Shown piece by piece: positions 1-8,293 of a stretch of DNA of 64,000 bases (the stretch's first letter is position 1; each line of letters begins with the position of its first letter). The stretch is from CAYVVD01 sp964454975 (GTDB taxonomy: Bacteria; Bacteroidota; Ignavibacteria; Kapaibacteriales; UBA2268). The translations under genes and the position numbers were made by a program. The DNA lies in NCBI GenBank assembly GCA_964454975.1, contig CAYVVD010000006.1:62001-126000 (forward strand). The letters are read 5' to 3'. The notes beneath the pieces are model-generated. The model saw only the letters and a program-made list of their open reading frames with translations. It had not been told where the DNA came from and did no database searches.

Positions 1-1038
1 TTAGTTTTGTTTCAATTATACAGGCATCAGAAAAGAGTCCTCCAAACATTAATTGAATTACCCGCTTCAGGGTTAGTATTGCATATTGATAACAAGGGAA
101 AACTCATTAGGTTGAATCAACATGCCAAAGAGTTACTTTCGATTAAAGAAAATGTACCTCTGGGCAGGCAATATTCCTACTACTTTAAAATTAAATATAC
201 AAAACCGGTCCAAAATGTTTTAGATAAAGCCTTTGAAAGCAGGGAAAACTTTACCCAGAAAATCAATGTATTTCTAAACGGGGATTCAAAAGAATGGCTT
301 TGTAATGTTGTGGCGATCAGAAATATAACCGGTAATTTCAGGGGGCTAATATTTACAGGCATTGATATTACTGAAGAACTGGCAAAAAACAGGCTCTATA
401 ACTGGGCTCAGCTCGCTCACGATATGCAAACCAACCTTTCGACAATTCGTCTAAATGCCGAGAGGATAGAGTCAGAGGAAATTCCTGAGCTGAAAAGCAT
501 GAAGAAAAAAATATTACACCAGGTAGATATCCTGATAAAACGTATCAGGGATATCGTAACTGTCGGAAGAAGTGATGAATTACGCTACGAAAATGTGTTT
601 GCTCCTGATATATGCAAGGAAGTGAGAAATGAGTTTGACGATACAATGTTTCCAAATGTTGATTTTATTGTACAAACAAGCTCATTCAACCTTGAATGCG
701 ATCGTCCAAAGGTAGTCAGGGCGATTAGAAATGCTGTTGAAAATGGAATAAAGGCTCTGAAAGGTGAAAATGGCACGATAGAGCTAAGCTGTTCAAATGA
801 TTCCAAAAATGCTTATTTCAGCGTGAAGGATAACGGTGTCGGGATAGAAGAAAGCCAAAGGAAAAGAATACTTACTCCTTATTTTACTACGTCTAGTACA
901 AAAGGGGGGACCGGAATTGGAACAATGATTATGCAGCACGTTGTTGAACTTCATGGTGGTAAAATCATAATTAATTCTGAAAAAGGAAAAGGAACCGAAG
1001 TGACATTCATATTTCCATTGAAAGGTGGTAAATCTTGA
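1..1038 (+). CDS. PAS-domain sensor histidine kinase, 5' end outside window
   Basis: Cytoplasmic part of a two-component sensor kinase. The frame is open to the window edge, so the N-terminus (probably membrane segments) is missing. Counting from the TTG at 7, residues about 15-125 look like a PAS sensor domain, followed by a degenerate dimerisation/phosphoacceptor helix with LAHDMQTNL (candidate His138) that lacks the usual Pro after the His. The ATPase domain shows an N box (RNAVEN, about 241), G1 box (DNGVGIEE, about 275) and G2 box (GGTGIG, about 300). The stop codon overlaps the ruvX ATG (TGATG), so the two are probably translationally coupled. No receiver domain or partner regulator is visible. 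Kinase assignment is firm; ligand unknown. Confidence 0.85.
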   Translation, partial: LVLFQLYRHQKRVLQTLIELPASGLVLHIDNKGKLIRLNQHAKELLSIKENVPLGRQYSYYFKIKYTKPVQNVLDKAFESRENFTQKINVFLNGDSKEWLCNVVAIRNITGNFRGLIFTGIDITEELAKNRLYNWAQLAHDMQTNLSTIRLNAERIESEEIPELKSMKKKILHQVDILIKRIRDIVTVGRSDELRYENVFAPDICKEVRNEFDDTMFPNVDFIVQTSSFNLECDRPKVVRAIRNAVENGIKALKGENGTIELSCSNDSKNAYFSVKDNGVGIEESQRKRILTPYFTTSSTKGGTGIGTMIMQHVVELHGGKIIINSEKGKGTEVTFIFPLKGGKS

Positions 1039-1481
1039 TGGATGAGCTATTTCGGAAGAGAATTGCAGCAATTGATTACGGAAAAAAAAGAATTGGTATT
1101 GCAAGTTGCGATGAATTTCATATAACTATTTCACCCAAAGGTGTAATTCTTAACAATAGCAATGTGTTATCTAATATCAGAGATTTTGTTGAAAATGAAA
1201 ATATCAGGGCTTTGGTCGTAGGACTGCCATTGAGGGACGATGAGAGAAATGCGGACTTCATTAATGAAATAAGGAATTTTATAAACAAGTTAAAAATAAC
1301 AACAGGGTTGCCTTGTTTTGAACAGGATGAATCATTTTCTTCAAAAAAAGCAACCGAAATTATGATAAACAATAAAACAAAAAAGTCGAAAAGGCGTAAG
1401 AAGGGAAGTACAGACCAGGTAGCAGCAGCAGTAATTTTGAGAGATTTTCTTCAGCAAAGAGAAGGTGGATTTTATGCTTAA
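1038..1481 (+). CDS. ruvX: Putative pre-16S rRNA nuclease / Holliday junction resolvase-like RuvX (YqgF)
   Basis: YqgF-family RNase H-fold nuclease; family members process the 5' end of 16S rRNA and were first proposed as alternative Holliday junction resolvases. The 147-residue product has the usual length. It begins with the catalytic strand AAIDYG (Asp13), has the central VVGLPL strand, the acidic DESFSS motif and the C-terminal DQVAAAVIL helix that supplies the last acidic residue. I chose the ATG at 1038, which overlaps the upstream TGA; a TTG lies three bases earlier. A basic stretch (KTKKSKRRKKG) sits in the loop before the last helix. The 3' end overlaps the next gene by 8 bp, giving a compact three-gene unit. 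Confidence 0.88.
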   Translation: MDELFRKRIAAIDYGKKRIGIASCDEFHITISPKGVILNNSNVLSNIRDFVENENIRALVVGLPLRDDERNADFINEIRNFINKLKITTGLPCFEQDESFSSKKATEIMINNKTKKSKRRKKGSTDQVAAAVILRDFLQQREGGFYA

Positions 1482-2772
1482 ATGGATTATTATTTTAATT
1501 GTTCCGGTAATCGTCTATTCACAGATAGATAAAAGGTCTTATTACAGCTATGGCGAGAGGTTGTATGCTGAATCTTTTATACAAGCTTCGTCATCTCCTG
1601 ATTCTTCGGAAATAATTGTGTTCTTCAGGATTATGAACGATGCCCTCGTATTTACAACAGATGAAAAAGGCATTTTTATATCAACTCCCGAGATAGAGGT
1701 CTCTTTTACAGGTTCAGAGGGTATTATACGTAAAAGGCTTCGCTGGTTAGATACAGTTTATGTAAGCCGGTTTGAGGAAACCAGTTCTAAGACTAATTTT
1801 GTGTATGGCGCTGTCTCAGGAACTTTAGCTAATGATCTATATGAAGCAAGAGTCCAGCTAATACAAAACGGTACCGGGGAGAGCAGAAGTAAAGAATTGG
1901 CTATTAAAGCTGACGGGAAACTTGAAAGCGCTTTTTTCATGGATATGATTTCGTTTCGAAATGTAATTGGAAAGAGAGGTGAATTCTATTTTCCATATAT
2001 CATGAATGGGAAATTGCCATTTCAATCTAACGACACTTATATGGTTATTAGCTCAAATATTAGCGATGAAGAAGGGGTAAAATATGAAATAAATAAAGAA
2101 AAGACAGACATACCGGGTGACTGGGAATGGGATAGCGAAATAAAACTCAATGGGAATGTAGAAATATTAGAAAATACACGGATGTATGTTTTCAATAACA
2201 ATGGCGGTTTTGAAGTTAAAAAATCGAAATCAATGCATAATACAACTCTAATAGTAAATATTCCCGGGGCTGAACTTGTGCCGGGTAAATATAAGCTCAA
2301 GCTATTCAGAAATGCGGATTACATTGAAAAAGAATTTAATGTTCACTGGAATGACCAGCCTCTTTCTTTGCGCGATGTAAAGTATGCAATTGAATCCATG
2401 TATTATATCCTTACAGACGATGAATATGACCTGATGCGTGACGGGTCCAGGAAAGAACAATTTGATAAGATGATTGAATTTTGGAAGAAAAAAGACCCTA
2501 CTCCATCAACACCATTTAATGAAGCAATGGCTGAATATTTCAAGCGCGTGGATTATGCATTTTTCAACTACCAGTCCATTGTAGAAAAAGATGGCTCCAA
2601 AACTGACCGTGGAAAGATTTACATACTTTTTGGAATGCCGGACAACATTGAATCAGGAAAGAAAAACGGCAATCCGATTGAAATTTGGGAATACCCAGAA
2701 CATGGTAAGAAATTTACATTTGAAGCTGTATCAGGAGGTGTTTATATGCTTATAGAAGTTGATGAATCTTAG
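1474..2772 (+). CDS. GWxTD domain-containing exported protein
   Basis: Exported protein of about 432 residues beginning with a signal peptide (MLKWIIILIVPVIVYSQ). I chose the ATG at 1474, with a purine-rich GAAGGTGG just upstream, over the GTG at 1465. The N-terminal two thirds look like beta-sandwich material. The C-terminal about 140 residues match the GWxTD family: a helical segment with FWKKKDPTPSTPFNEAM, then the signature region read here as GSKTDRGKIYILFG, ending in an IWEYP strand. The Trp of the name-giving motif is replaced by Ser. The family is common in Ignavibacteria and related phyla but has no established function; periplasmic or outer-membrane location is inferred. Confidence 0.8.
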   Translation: MLKWIIILIVPVIVYSQIDKRSYYSYGERLYAESFIQASSSPDSSEIIVFFRIMNDALVFTTDEKGIFISTPEIEVSFTGSEGIIRKRLRWLDTVYVSRFEETSSKTNFVYGAVSGTLANDLYEARVQLIQNGTGESRSKELAIKADGKLESAFFMDMISFRNVIGKRGEFYFPYIMNGKLPFQSNDTYMVISSNISDEEGVKYEINKEKTDIPGDWEWDSEIKLNGNVEILENTRMYVFNNNGGFEVKKSKSMHNTTLIVNIPGAELVPGKYKLKLFRNADYIEKEFNVHWNDQPLSLRDVKYAIESMYYILTDDEYDLMRDGSRKEQFDKMIEFWKKKDPTPSTPFNEAMAEYFKRVDYAFFNYQSIVEKDGSKTDRGKIYILFGMPDNIESGKKNGNPIEIWEYPEHGKKFTFEAVSGGVYMLIEVDES

Positions 2773-3164
2773 GGCTTGGGTTCCCAGCTTTCACCTTCGC
2801 ATGGAATATAATTTGAACTGACATGTTCATCCAGAATAGTGCAAAGCTGGCCGGAAGGGTCAAAATGCCTGCAGCTGCCGCAGAGAGTTGATTCCTTCAT
2901 TTTTTCAATCTTTTGATTAAACTTTTGATACTGCTGATATCCGGGGTAAACAGCAAAAAACCAAACAGCAAACAGGATGATATACCAGTACTCATGCAAA
3001 TGAAGCTGGTCAAGTAAAAGGAAACTTATCACAATTATAATTGCACTTCTGAGCAGTACTCCCCATACGATTGAACCTGTTGTCATCGAGGGGGTATCGC
3101 CATCATCATCCTCTATTGGACGGAAAAGGAGCAAATCTGATATTTTTTCGTATAGCATATTCAT
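2769..3164 (-). CDS. Small membrane protein with C-terminal four-cysteine motif
   Basis: Unrecognised 131-residue protein. Residues about 30-50 and 58-75 form two hydrophobic helices (WGVLLRSAIIIVISFLLL and YWYIILFAVWFFAVYP). A short basic/amphipathic helix follows, then CGSCRHFDPSGQLC and a later Cys (YIPCEG), a pattern that could bind zinc or another metal. The N-terminus is acidic (EDDDGD). Transcription converges with the GWxTD gene and the two stop regions overlap by 4 bp. Topology and metal binding are inferences from composition; no function is proposed. Confidence 0.7.
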   Translation of the reverse strand: MNMLYEKISDLLLFRPIEDDDGDTPSMTTGSIVWGVLLRSAIIIVISFLLLDQLHLHEYWYIILFAVWFFAVYPGYQQYQKFNQKIEKMKESTLCGSCRHFDPSGQLCTILDEHVSSNYIPCEGESWEPKP

Positions 3165-3306
3165 TTTTATATTGCAAGATAGCAGACGCTTTTACAAGAA
3201 AATACTTGCTGAATTTTTTTTAAGATGTTGAAATATCAAGTCCACGAAGTACAACATTTTCAGTATCTTGAATTCGAAATTGTTACATTTTAAATATCAG
3301 GTATAT

Positions 3307-4374
3307 ATGAAAATCATTTCAATTGCAATGCTGCTGCTGCTGATTTCATGTAATGGAAAGCACTCAGACACAAAAAATAACAATTCTGATTCTGCTGAAT
3401 TAAATACGTTTCAAATAATTTCAGAGGATTACCTGAGTGAGTGGAATGATACAAACAATATTGATTCACCTGCATTTTGGACTCGAAATGATACTTCATG
3501 GGTTATTGCAACCGGAAAATCGTCTCATAAACTTCATGTATATGATGCAAAAAATGGCGAACAACTATTTGTTGTTGGAGAACCCGGTTCAGGAGAGGTA
3601 GAATTTGCCCGGCCTAACGGAATTTGGGTTATTGATGATATCCTTTTTGTTGTTGAAAGAGATAATCACAGAGTACAAGTACTGTCACTTCCTGATTTTG
3701 ATTTCATTGTATCCATTGGTGAAGAAAGGCTTAAACGGCCATATGGGATTTCAGTTATCAAGGATAAAGACTATCGTTTATTTATCAGTGATAATTACGA
3801 AATGCCCGATGAAAGTATTCCACCGGACAGCTTGCTTGACAAAAGAGTGCAAGAATACTCCATCAATTTTGATGGTAACAAAATGATATTTGAATTTATC
3901 CGCTTTATTGGCGAAACAAGCGGAGAAGGGGTTATACGGGTCCCTGAATCGGTGTTTTGCGATTCATTTCACAACAGATTATTAATTTCAGAAGAAAGAA
4001 AAGGGATTACTTCAATAAAAGTGTACTCACTTGACGAGGGAAGGTACACAGGCAACTCTATTGGAGATAGTATATTCAAATACGAAGCAGAAGGAATAGC
4101 ATTGATTGATTGTGGGAATGGTAAGGGATATTATGTGTGCACTGACCAATTCACTGGTGACAATACATTTCATCTGTTCAACAGGGAATCATTGAAATAT
4201 ATCAAATCATTCAAATCAGAAGGTGTGCAAAACACAGATGGAGTTTGGCTAACTCAGAAATCATTTCCGGGATTTCCTGAAGGAGCTTTTATAGCAGTTA
4301 ACAACGACGGTGGAATTGGAGCGTGGAAATTAGAAAAAATAATGAATGAACTAAATATTGAGTGTGGACAATAA
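3307..4374 (+). CDS. Beta-propeller phytase-like lipoprotein
   Basis: Putative 3-phytase-type phosphohydrolase of the beta-propeller phytase family, which releases phosphate from myo-inositol phosphates using bound calcium. The start at ATG 3307 gives a lipoprotein signal (lipobox LLISC, Cys at about residue 15); the upstream TTG would spoil it. Family landmarks: NIDSPAFW near the N-terminus (matching the DDPAIW strand), GKSSHKLHVYD, an NHL-like RPNGIWVIDDILFVVERDNHRVQ blade, YEAEGIALID and the NTDGVWLT..FPGFPEGAFIAVNND region near the end. About 355 residues is the expected size. Location is probably periplasmic or outer-membrane-attached. It stands alone between short spacers. Catalysis on phytate is not proved; related propellers may act on other phosphoesters. 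Confidence 0.72.
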   Translation: MKIISIAMLLLLISCNGKHSDTKNNNSDSAELNTFQIISEDYLSEWNDTNNIDSPAFWTRNDTSWVIATGKSSHKLHVYDAKNGEQLFVVGEPGSGEVEFARPNGIWVIDDILFVVERDNHRVQVLSLPDFDFIVSIGEERLKRPYGISVIKDKDYRLFISDNYEMPDESIPPDSLLDKRVQEYSINFDGNKMIFEFIRFIGETSGEGVIRVPESVFCDSFHNRLLISEERKGITSIKVYSLDEGRYTGNSIGDSIFKYEAEGIALIDCGNGKGYYVCTDQFTGDNTFHLFNRESLKYIKSFKSEGVQNTDGVWLTQKSFPGFPEGAFIAVNNDGGIGAWKLEKIMNELNIECGQ

Positions 4375-4430
4375 CAAGCTGAGTTGTTAAATCCTCCAGC
4401 TCATCAAAAAATAAAAATAAACCAATACAA

Positions 4431-6260
4431 TTGCCCAATAACATTCAAATATTACCCGATTTTATTGCAAACCAGATAGCTGCCGGCGAAGTTGTTCAGA
4501 AGCCTGAGTCTGTAGTAAAAGAATTAGTAGAGAATTCACTCGATGCCGGCGCATCAGAAATTTCTGTTGTGGTACATTCAGCAGGTAAGAAGCTAATTCA
4601 TATTGCTGATAACGGCGGAGGTATGAGCAAGGAAGACCTTGAATTATCCGTTAAGCGACATGCAACAAGTAAAATCAGAACTCAGGAAGACCTTGAGCGT
4701 ATTCTGACACTTGGATTCAGAGGTGAGGCTCTTGCATCCATCGCATCAGTTGCTCAAATAGAAATCAGAACAATGACTGAAGGTGGAGAACATGGTTGGC
4801 AGCTTAATTCAGACCCGACAAAGGAAGTATTAATAAAGCCGTTCAACACCGTAAGGGGGACACAGCTTTTTGTCCGCAACCTCTTTTTTAACGTACCCGC
4901 AAGGCGTAAGTTCCTTAGGGCTAACCTTACCGAATTCCGTTACATATCTGAAACCATGCTGAGATTTGCTTTGGGAAATCCTTCTATCCGCTTTGTATTT
5001 TATGATGAAGACAGACAGATATTTGATGTTTATCCTGAAGAATTGATAGAAAGAATTACTTCAGTAATTGGCAATGCTAAGCAGGAAGACTTGCTCAAGG
5101 TTGATTTATCAAATGAACAGCTAAAAATAAGTGGATACCTGGGAATGCCACATCTTGCCAAACTATCGAAATCCGGACAGTTTCTTTATCTTAATGGCAG
5201 GAGCATTCAGAGCAGAGCATTGAGTCATGCAGTGTTTTCGGCATTCGAGCACATGCTTGATAAGAATCAACACCCATTCTTTGTGATATTCATAGATACG
5301 GATCCTGAAAAAGTTGATGTAAACATTCATCCACAGAAGCATGAAGTAAAATTTGATGATGAGCGCTTTGTTTATAACACACTTCGCGAAGCAGCATTCA
5401 AATGCCTTAACGAAAACAAAGTAGTTCCGGAGATTAATTTCAGGGAAAAATTAACAGAGGCTCCATTTGAAGTTTTAAAAAGGCCGGAACAAGATGATGT
5501 TCTTGTCAACAGATTAACCGGTGAGATTATAGAGCAAAAGTTCGTTCAGGGGAAAAGCACCTATAACTATAATGAACACTCAAGAAGGGATAAGAATAAA
5601 GAACCAATTCCTGATAAATCAGCTTTTGACGCTTTATTTTCTCCAGGGGAGAAAATACAACAAAATCCTAATATAAGCAGGGAATCGCTAACTCACGCTC
5701 GATATTGGCAATTACATAATAAATATATCTTTGTGGAAACAGACATTGGTGTGATGATTGTTGACCAGCATAACGCACATGAGCGGGTGTTGTATGAGAA
5801 TGCTATAAAGACGATGAACAGGGAGTTTTCTAATTCCCAGGAATTGCTTTTTCCAATTACAATACATTTAGAAGAGCGAAAACTGCTGCTATTGAAGGAG
5901 TTGGACGAAGAATTAAAAAGCCTGGGGTTTATTTATGAAATCAACGATAAGCGCGTAACCATAAAATCAATTCCGCCGGACTTAATTCACGGGGATGAAG
6001 AGAACAGCCTCAAAGAAATCCTCGATATTTATGAAGAGTTTAGTAAAGTAAGGCATACAGGAAAACGTGATAATATAGCAGCATCATTTAGTTGCAAGGC
6101 TGCAATTAAAACCGGGCATGATTTGAGTCTTGAGGAAATGGTTGCTCTTGTAAATAATCTGTTGAAATGTAATATGCCTTACGTTTGCCCCCATGGGCGG
6201 CCTGTAGTATTAGAATACACACTAGCAGAACTTGATCGGCGTTTTAAAAGGACCTCTTAG
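4431..6260 (+). CDS. mutL: DNA mismatch repair protein MutL
   Basis: Mismatch repair ATPase/endonuclease that couples MutS recognition to strand incision. The 609-residue product has the GHKL ATPase domain (IANQIAAGEVV, VKELVENSLDAGA, DNGGGM, GFRGEALASI) and the C-terminal dimerisation domain. The endonuclease motif is present as DQHNAHERVLYE at about residue 445 (canonical DQHA(x)2E(x)4E with Ala changed to Asn), together with the metal-site motif CPHGRP near the end, so this MutL should nick DNA itself. No ATG exists at the conserved N-terminus; the TTG at 4431 gives exactly the expected MPNNIQILPD start. No mutS is in the window. Confidence 0.95.
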   Translation: MPNNIQILPDFIANQIAAGEVVQKPESVVKELVENSLDAGASEISVVVHSAGKKLIHIADNGGGMSKEDLELSVKRHATSKIRTQEDLERILTLGFRGEALASIASVAQIEIRTMTEGGEHGWQLNSDPTKEVLIKPFNTVRGTQLFVRNLFFNVPARRKFLRANLTEFRYISETMLRFALGNPSIRFVFYDEDRQIFDVYPEELIERITSVIGNAKQEDLLKVDLSNEQLKISGYLGMPHLAKLSKSGQFLYLNGRSIQSRALSHAVFSAFEHMLDKNQHPFFVIFIDTDPEKVDVNIHPQKHEVKFDDERFVYNTLREAAFKCLNENKVVPEINFREKLTEAPFEVLKRPEQDDVLVNRLTGEIIEQKFVQGKSTYNYNEHSRRDKNKEPIPDKSAFDALFSPGEKIQQNPNISRESLTHARYWQLHNKYIFVETDIGVMIVDQHNAHERVLYENAIKTMNREFSNSQELLFPITIHLEERKLLLLKELDEELKSLGFIYEINDKRVTIKSIPPDLIHGDEENSLKEILDIYEEFSKVRHTGKRDNIAASFSCKAAIKTGHDLSLEEMVALVNNLLKCNMPYVCPHGRPVVLEYTLAELDRRFKRTS

Positions 6261-6275
6261 ATTGTTTACTTTTTA

Positions 6276-6307
6276 CTTGTGTAAATTATAGAATCCCCTT
6301 ATCTTTG
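6276..6307 (+). promoter_or_regulatory. Bacteroidota-type promoter for rplM-rpsI
   Basis: A CTTG element (6276-6279) is followed after 20 bp by TATCTTTG (6300-6307), a perfect match to the TAnnTTTG -7 box used by the Bacteroidota primary sigma factor with its TTTG-type -33 box. It lies 44 bp before the rplM ATG and just after mutL ends. Seen in sequence; activity is inferred. Confidence 0.62.
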
Positions 6308-6351
6308 CAATCTGTATAAATACAAATGACTCTGAATAGGGAAAAAATAGA

Positions 6352-6810
6352 ATGGAACCATCGGCTAAAATTACTAAGTCATTCAGGAAAGAGGATGTAG
6401 AGAGGGATTGGTGGATTGTTGATGCTAAAGGAGCAACTGTCGGCAGACTTGCTTCCCAGGTAGCAGCTTTGCTCCGTGGAAAACATAAACCCTGGTTTAC
6501 TCCCCATGTAGATTGTGGAGATTACGTAATAGTAATCAACGCGGGTGATATCGAAATAAAAGGGAAAAGGGCTGAGCAAAAAGAATATTTCAGGCATACA
6601 GGATATCCCGGAGGCGGCAGGTTTACTAAATACAAAGAAGCCAAATCTGAAAAACCCGAATTTATTGTCTCAAATGCTGTAAAAGGCATGATACCTAAAA
6701 ACAGGCTTGGAAGGCAAATAATCAAAAAGTTAAAAGTTTATCGTGGCGAAGAGCATCCGCACGTTGCACAAAGCCCTAAAGAATTCAATTTACCTTATAA
6801 CGCAAGTTAA
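6352..6810 (+). CDS. rplM: 50S ribosomal protein L13
   Basis: Large-subunit protein bound early to 23S rRNA. The 152-residue product is full length and carries WWIVDAKGATVGRLAS, LLRGKHKPWFTPHVDCGDYVIVINA, the RHTGYPGG loop and GMIPKNRLGR. It starts at the first ATG after a clear promoter and lies 19 bp upstream of rpsI, the near-universal L13-S9 operon. Confidence 0.98.
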   Translation: MEPSAKITKSFRKEDVERDWWIVDAKGATVGRLASQVAALLRGKHKPWFTPHVDCGDYVIVINAGDIEIKGKRAEQKEYFRHTGYPGGGRFTKYKEAKSEKPEFIVSNAVKGMIPKNRLGRQIIKKLKVYRGEEHPHVAQSPKEFNLPYNAS

Positions 6811-6829
6811 TAAGAAGAGATAAGATTAA

Positions 6830-7216
6830 ATGAAACAATACCAGTCGACAGGAAGAAGAAAAACATCGGTAGCACAGGTAAGGTTGCTCCCCGGCAATGG
6901 AAAAGTTACAATTAACAACCGTCCTTTTATTGATTATTTCCCGGTTGAATTTCAGCGAACAATTGCAATTAGCCCGCTGAAAGTTGTTGAACAGGAAGGT
7001 AATTTCGACGTTGTTGTAAATGTCAGGGGGGGGGGCAAGAGTGGCCAGACTGGAGCGATGCAGCTTGGTCTTGCCCGTGCTTTGGTAGAATTCGATGAAA
7101 ATTTGAAGCATTCTCTTAAAAGTGCAGGTCTTCTTACGAGAGATCCGCGAATGGTCGAAAGGAAAAAATACGGCCAGAAAAAAGCTAGAAAACGCTTCCA
7201 GTTCTCAAAGAGATAA
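6830..7216 (+). CDS. rpsI: 30S ribosomal protein S9
   Basis: Small-subunit head protein whose C-terminal tail reaches the P-site tRNA. The 128-residue product starts YQSTGRRKTSVAQV and ends in the conserved basic tail with ARKRFQFSKR, so it is complete. The conserved NVRGGG turn is encoded by a run of ten G bases (7026-7035) that stays in frame. It is co-transcribed with rplM and followed by a terminator. Confidence 0.98.
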   Translation: MKQYQSTGRRKTSVAQVRLLPGNGKVTINNRPFIDYFPVEFQRTIAISPLKVVEQEGNFDVVVNVRGGGKSGQTGAMQLGLARALVEFDENLKHSLKSAGLLTRDPRMVERKKYGQKKARKRFQFSKR

Positions 7217-7227
7217 AAATTTATTAT

Positions 7228-7251
7228 TTGCCGGTTTTTCCGGCAATTTTT
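7228..7251 (+). terminator. Intrinsic terminator after rpsI
   Basis: A perfect 7-bp stem (TTGCCGG / CCGGCAA) with a five-T loop is followed by TTTTT, 11 bp after the rpsI stop. It ends the L13-S9 unit and separates it from rpsB. Confidence 0.8.
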
Positions 7252-7262
7252 ATGAATATTCA

Positions 7263-7320
7263 TGTACCGGGACTGTTTGTGTGTGGCGCTCAGCGTTGAG
7301 CAAACAGGTTGAAAGGTACA
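7263..7320 (+). promoter_or_regulatory. Structured rpsB leader, candidate autoregulatory element
   Basis: Nested inverted repeats lie between the rpsI terminator and the rpsB ribosome-binding site (AAGGAG at 7333). The outer stem is TGTACC (7263-7268) with GGTACA (7315-7320); the middle stem is CTGTTTG (7273-7279) with CAAACAG (7301-7307); a short CTCA/TGAG pairing fits inside. Ribosomal protein operons often have leaders that bind their own product, so S2 autoregulation is a natural hypothesis. Not matched to a named family by me. Confidence 0.5.
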
Positions 7321-7344
7321 GTTGATTAACACAAGGAGTTATAT

Positions 7345-8259
7345 ATGGAACATTATGTTCAGATCGAAAGCCTGCTAAAGTCAGGTGCTCATTTCGGCCA
7401 TCTTACCAGGCGCTGGAATCCTAAAATGGAACAATTCATTTTCACCGAGCGCAATGGTATTCACATCATTGACCTTCGTAAAACTCAAATTCTTCTTGAT
7501 ATTGCCCGAAGGCAATTATTTGATATTGCCACAGCAGGCAAGATTATACTCTATATAGGTACAAAAACACAGGCTCGGGATATTATTTCGGAGCAGGCCA
7601 AACGCAGCAACATGAATTATGTTTCTGAACGTTGGCTCGGTGGAATGCTCACAAATTTTGCCACAATCAGGAAAAGTATCAAACGACTTGCAACGATAGA
7701 CAAAATGGAAGTTGACGGTACGTTTGAAAAAATCACCAAGAAAGAACGCCTGATGCTCCACCGTGAAAAAGACAGACTACGCAGGGTATTTGGTGGTATT
7801 GAAGAAATGACACGCCTCCCCGGTGCTTTGTTCATAGTTGATATCAAAAAAGAACACCTTGCTGTAAAGGAAGCTAAAATTCTCGGGATACCTGTTTTTG
7901 CAATTGTTGATACAAACTGCGATCCCGAAGAGGTGGATTTTCCAATTCCGGCTAATGATGATTCGATAAACACTATAGAGCTTATCACAAGTATTATGGC
8001 TGACGCTGTACTGGAAGGAACTGAAATTGCACGCAACAGGAAGGCTGAACTTGAGGCGGATGACGATAGAGTTGCAAAGGAAGATGATATTACAACTGAT
8101 GAGGATGCTGCGAAAGTTCAACGTAAAATGAGGCCAAGGAAAAAACCTGATGGCAAACAGGAACAGAGGAGCGATACTAATAAATCAGAGGAAGTTGATG
8201 CATCTGTAAAAGAAGCTGAGACACATGAAAATAATACTGAAGAAAAATCAGAAGAATAA
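7345..8259 (+). CDS. rpsB: 30S ribosomal protein S2 with long charged C-terminal tail
   Basis: Small-subunit protein required for S1 attachment. Residues 1-230 are a typical S2 (LLKSGAHFGH, RWNPKMEQFIF, ERWLGGMLTNF, LPGALFIVD, PVFAIVDTNCDPEEVDFPIPANDDS). About 70 further residues form a low-complexity tail rich in Glu, Asp and Lys, likely disordered, making the protein 304 residues against roughly 230-260 in most bacteria. A strong AAGGAG sits 6 bp before the ATG. Followed 34 bp later by tsf, the standard operon. Confidence 0.97.
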   Translation: MEHYVQIESLLKSGAHFGHLTRRWNPKMEQFIFTERNGIHIIDLRKTQILLDIARRQLFDIATAGKIILYIGTKTQARDIISEQAKRSNMNYVSERWLGGMLTNFATIRKSIKRLATIDKMEVDGTFEKITKKERLMLHREKDRLRRVFGGIEEMTRLPGALFIVDIKKEHLAVKEAKILGIPVFAIVDTNCDPEEVDFPIPANDDSINTIELITSIMADAVLEGTEIARNRKAELEADDDRVAKEDDITTDEDAAKVQRKMRPRKKPDGKQEQRSDTNKSEEVDASVKEAETHENNTEEKSEE

Positions 8260-8293
8260 TTGTTTAACTAATTAATAATCCAAGAGAACCATA

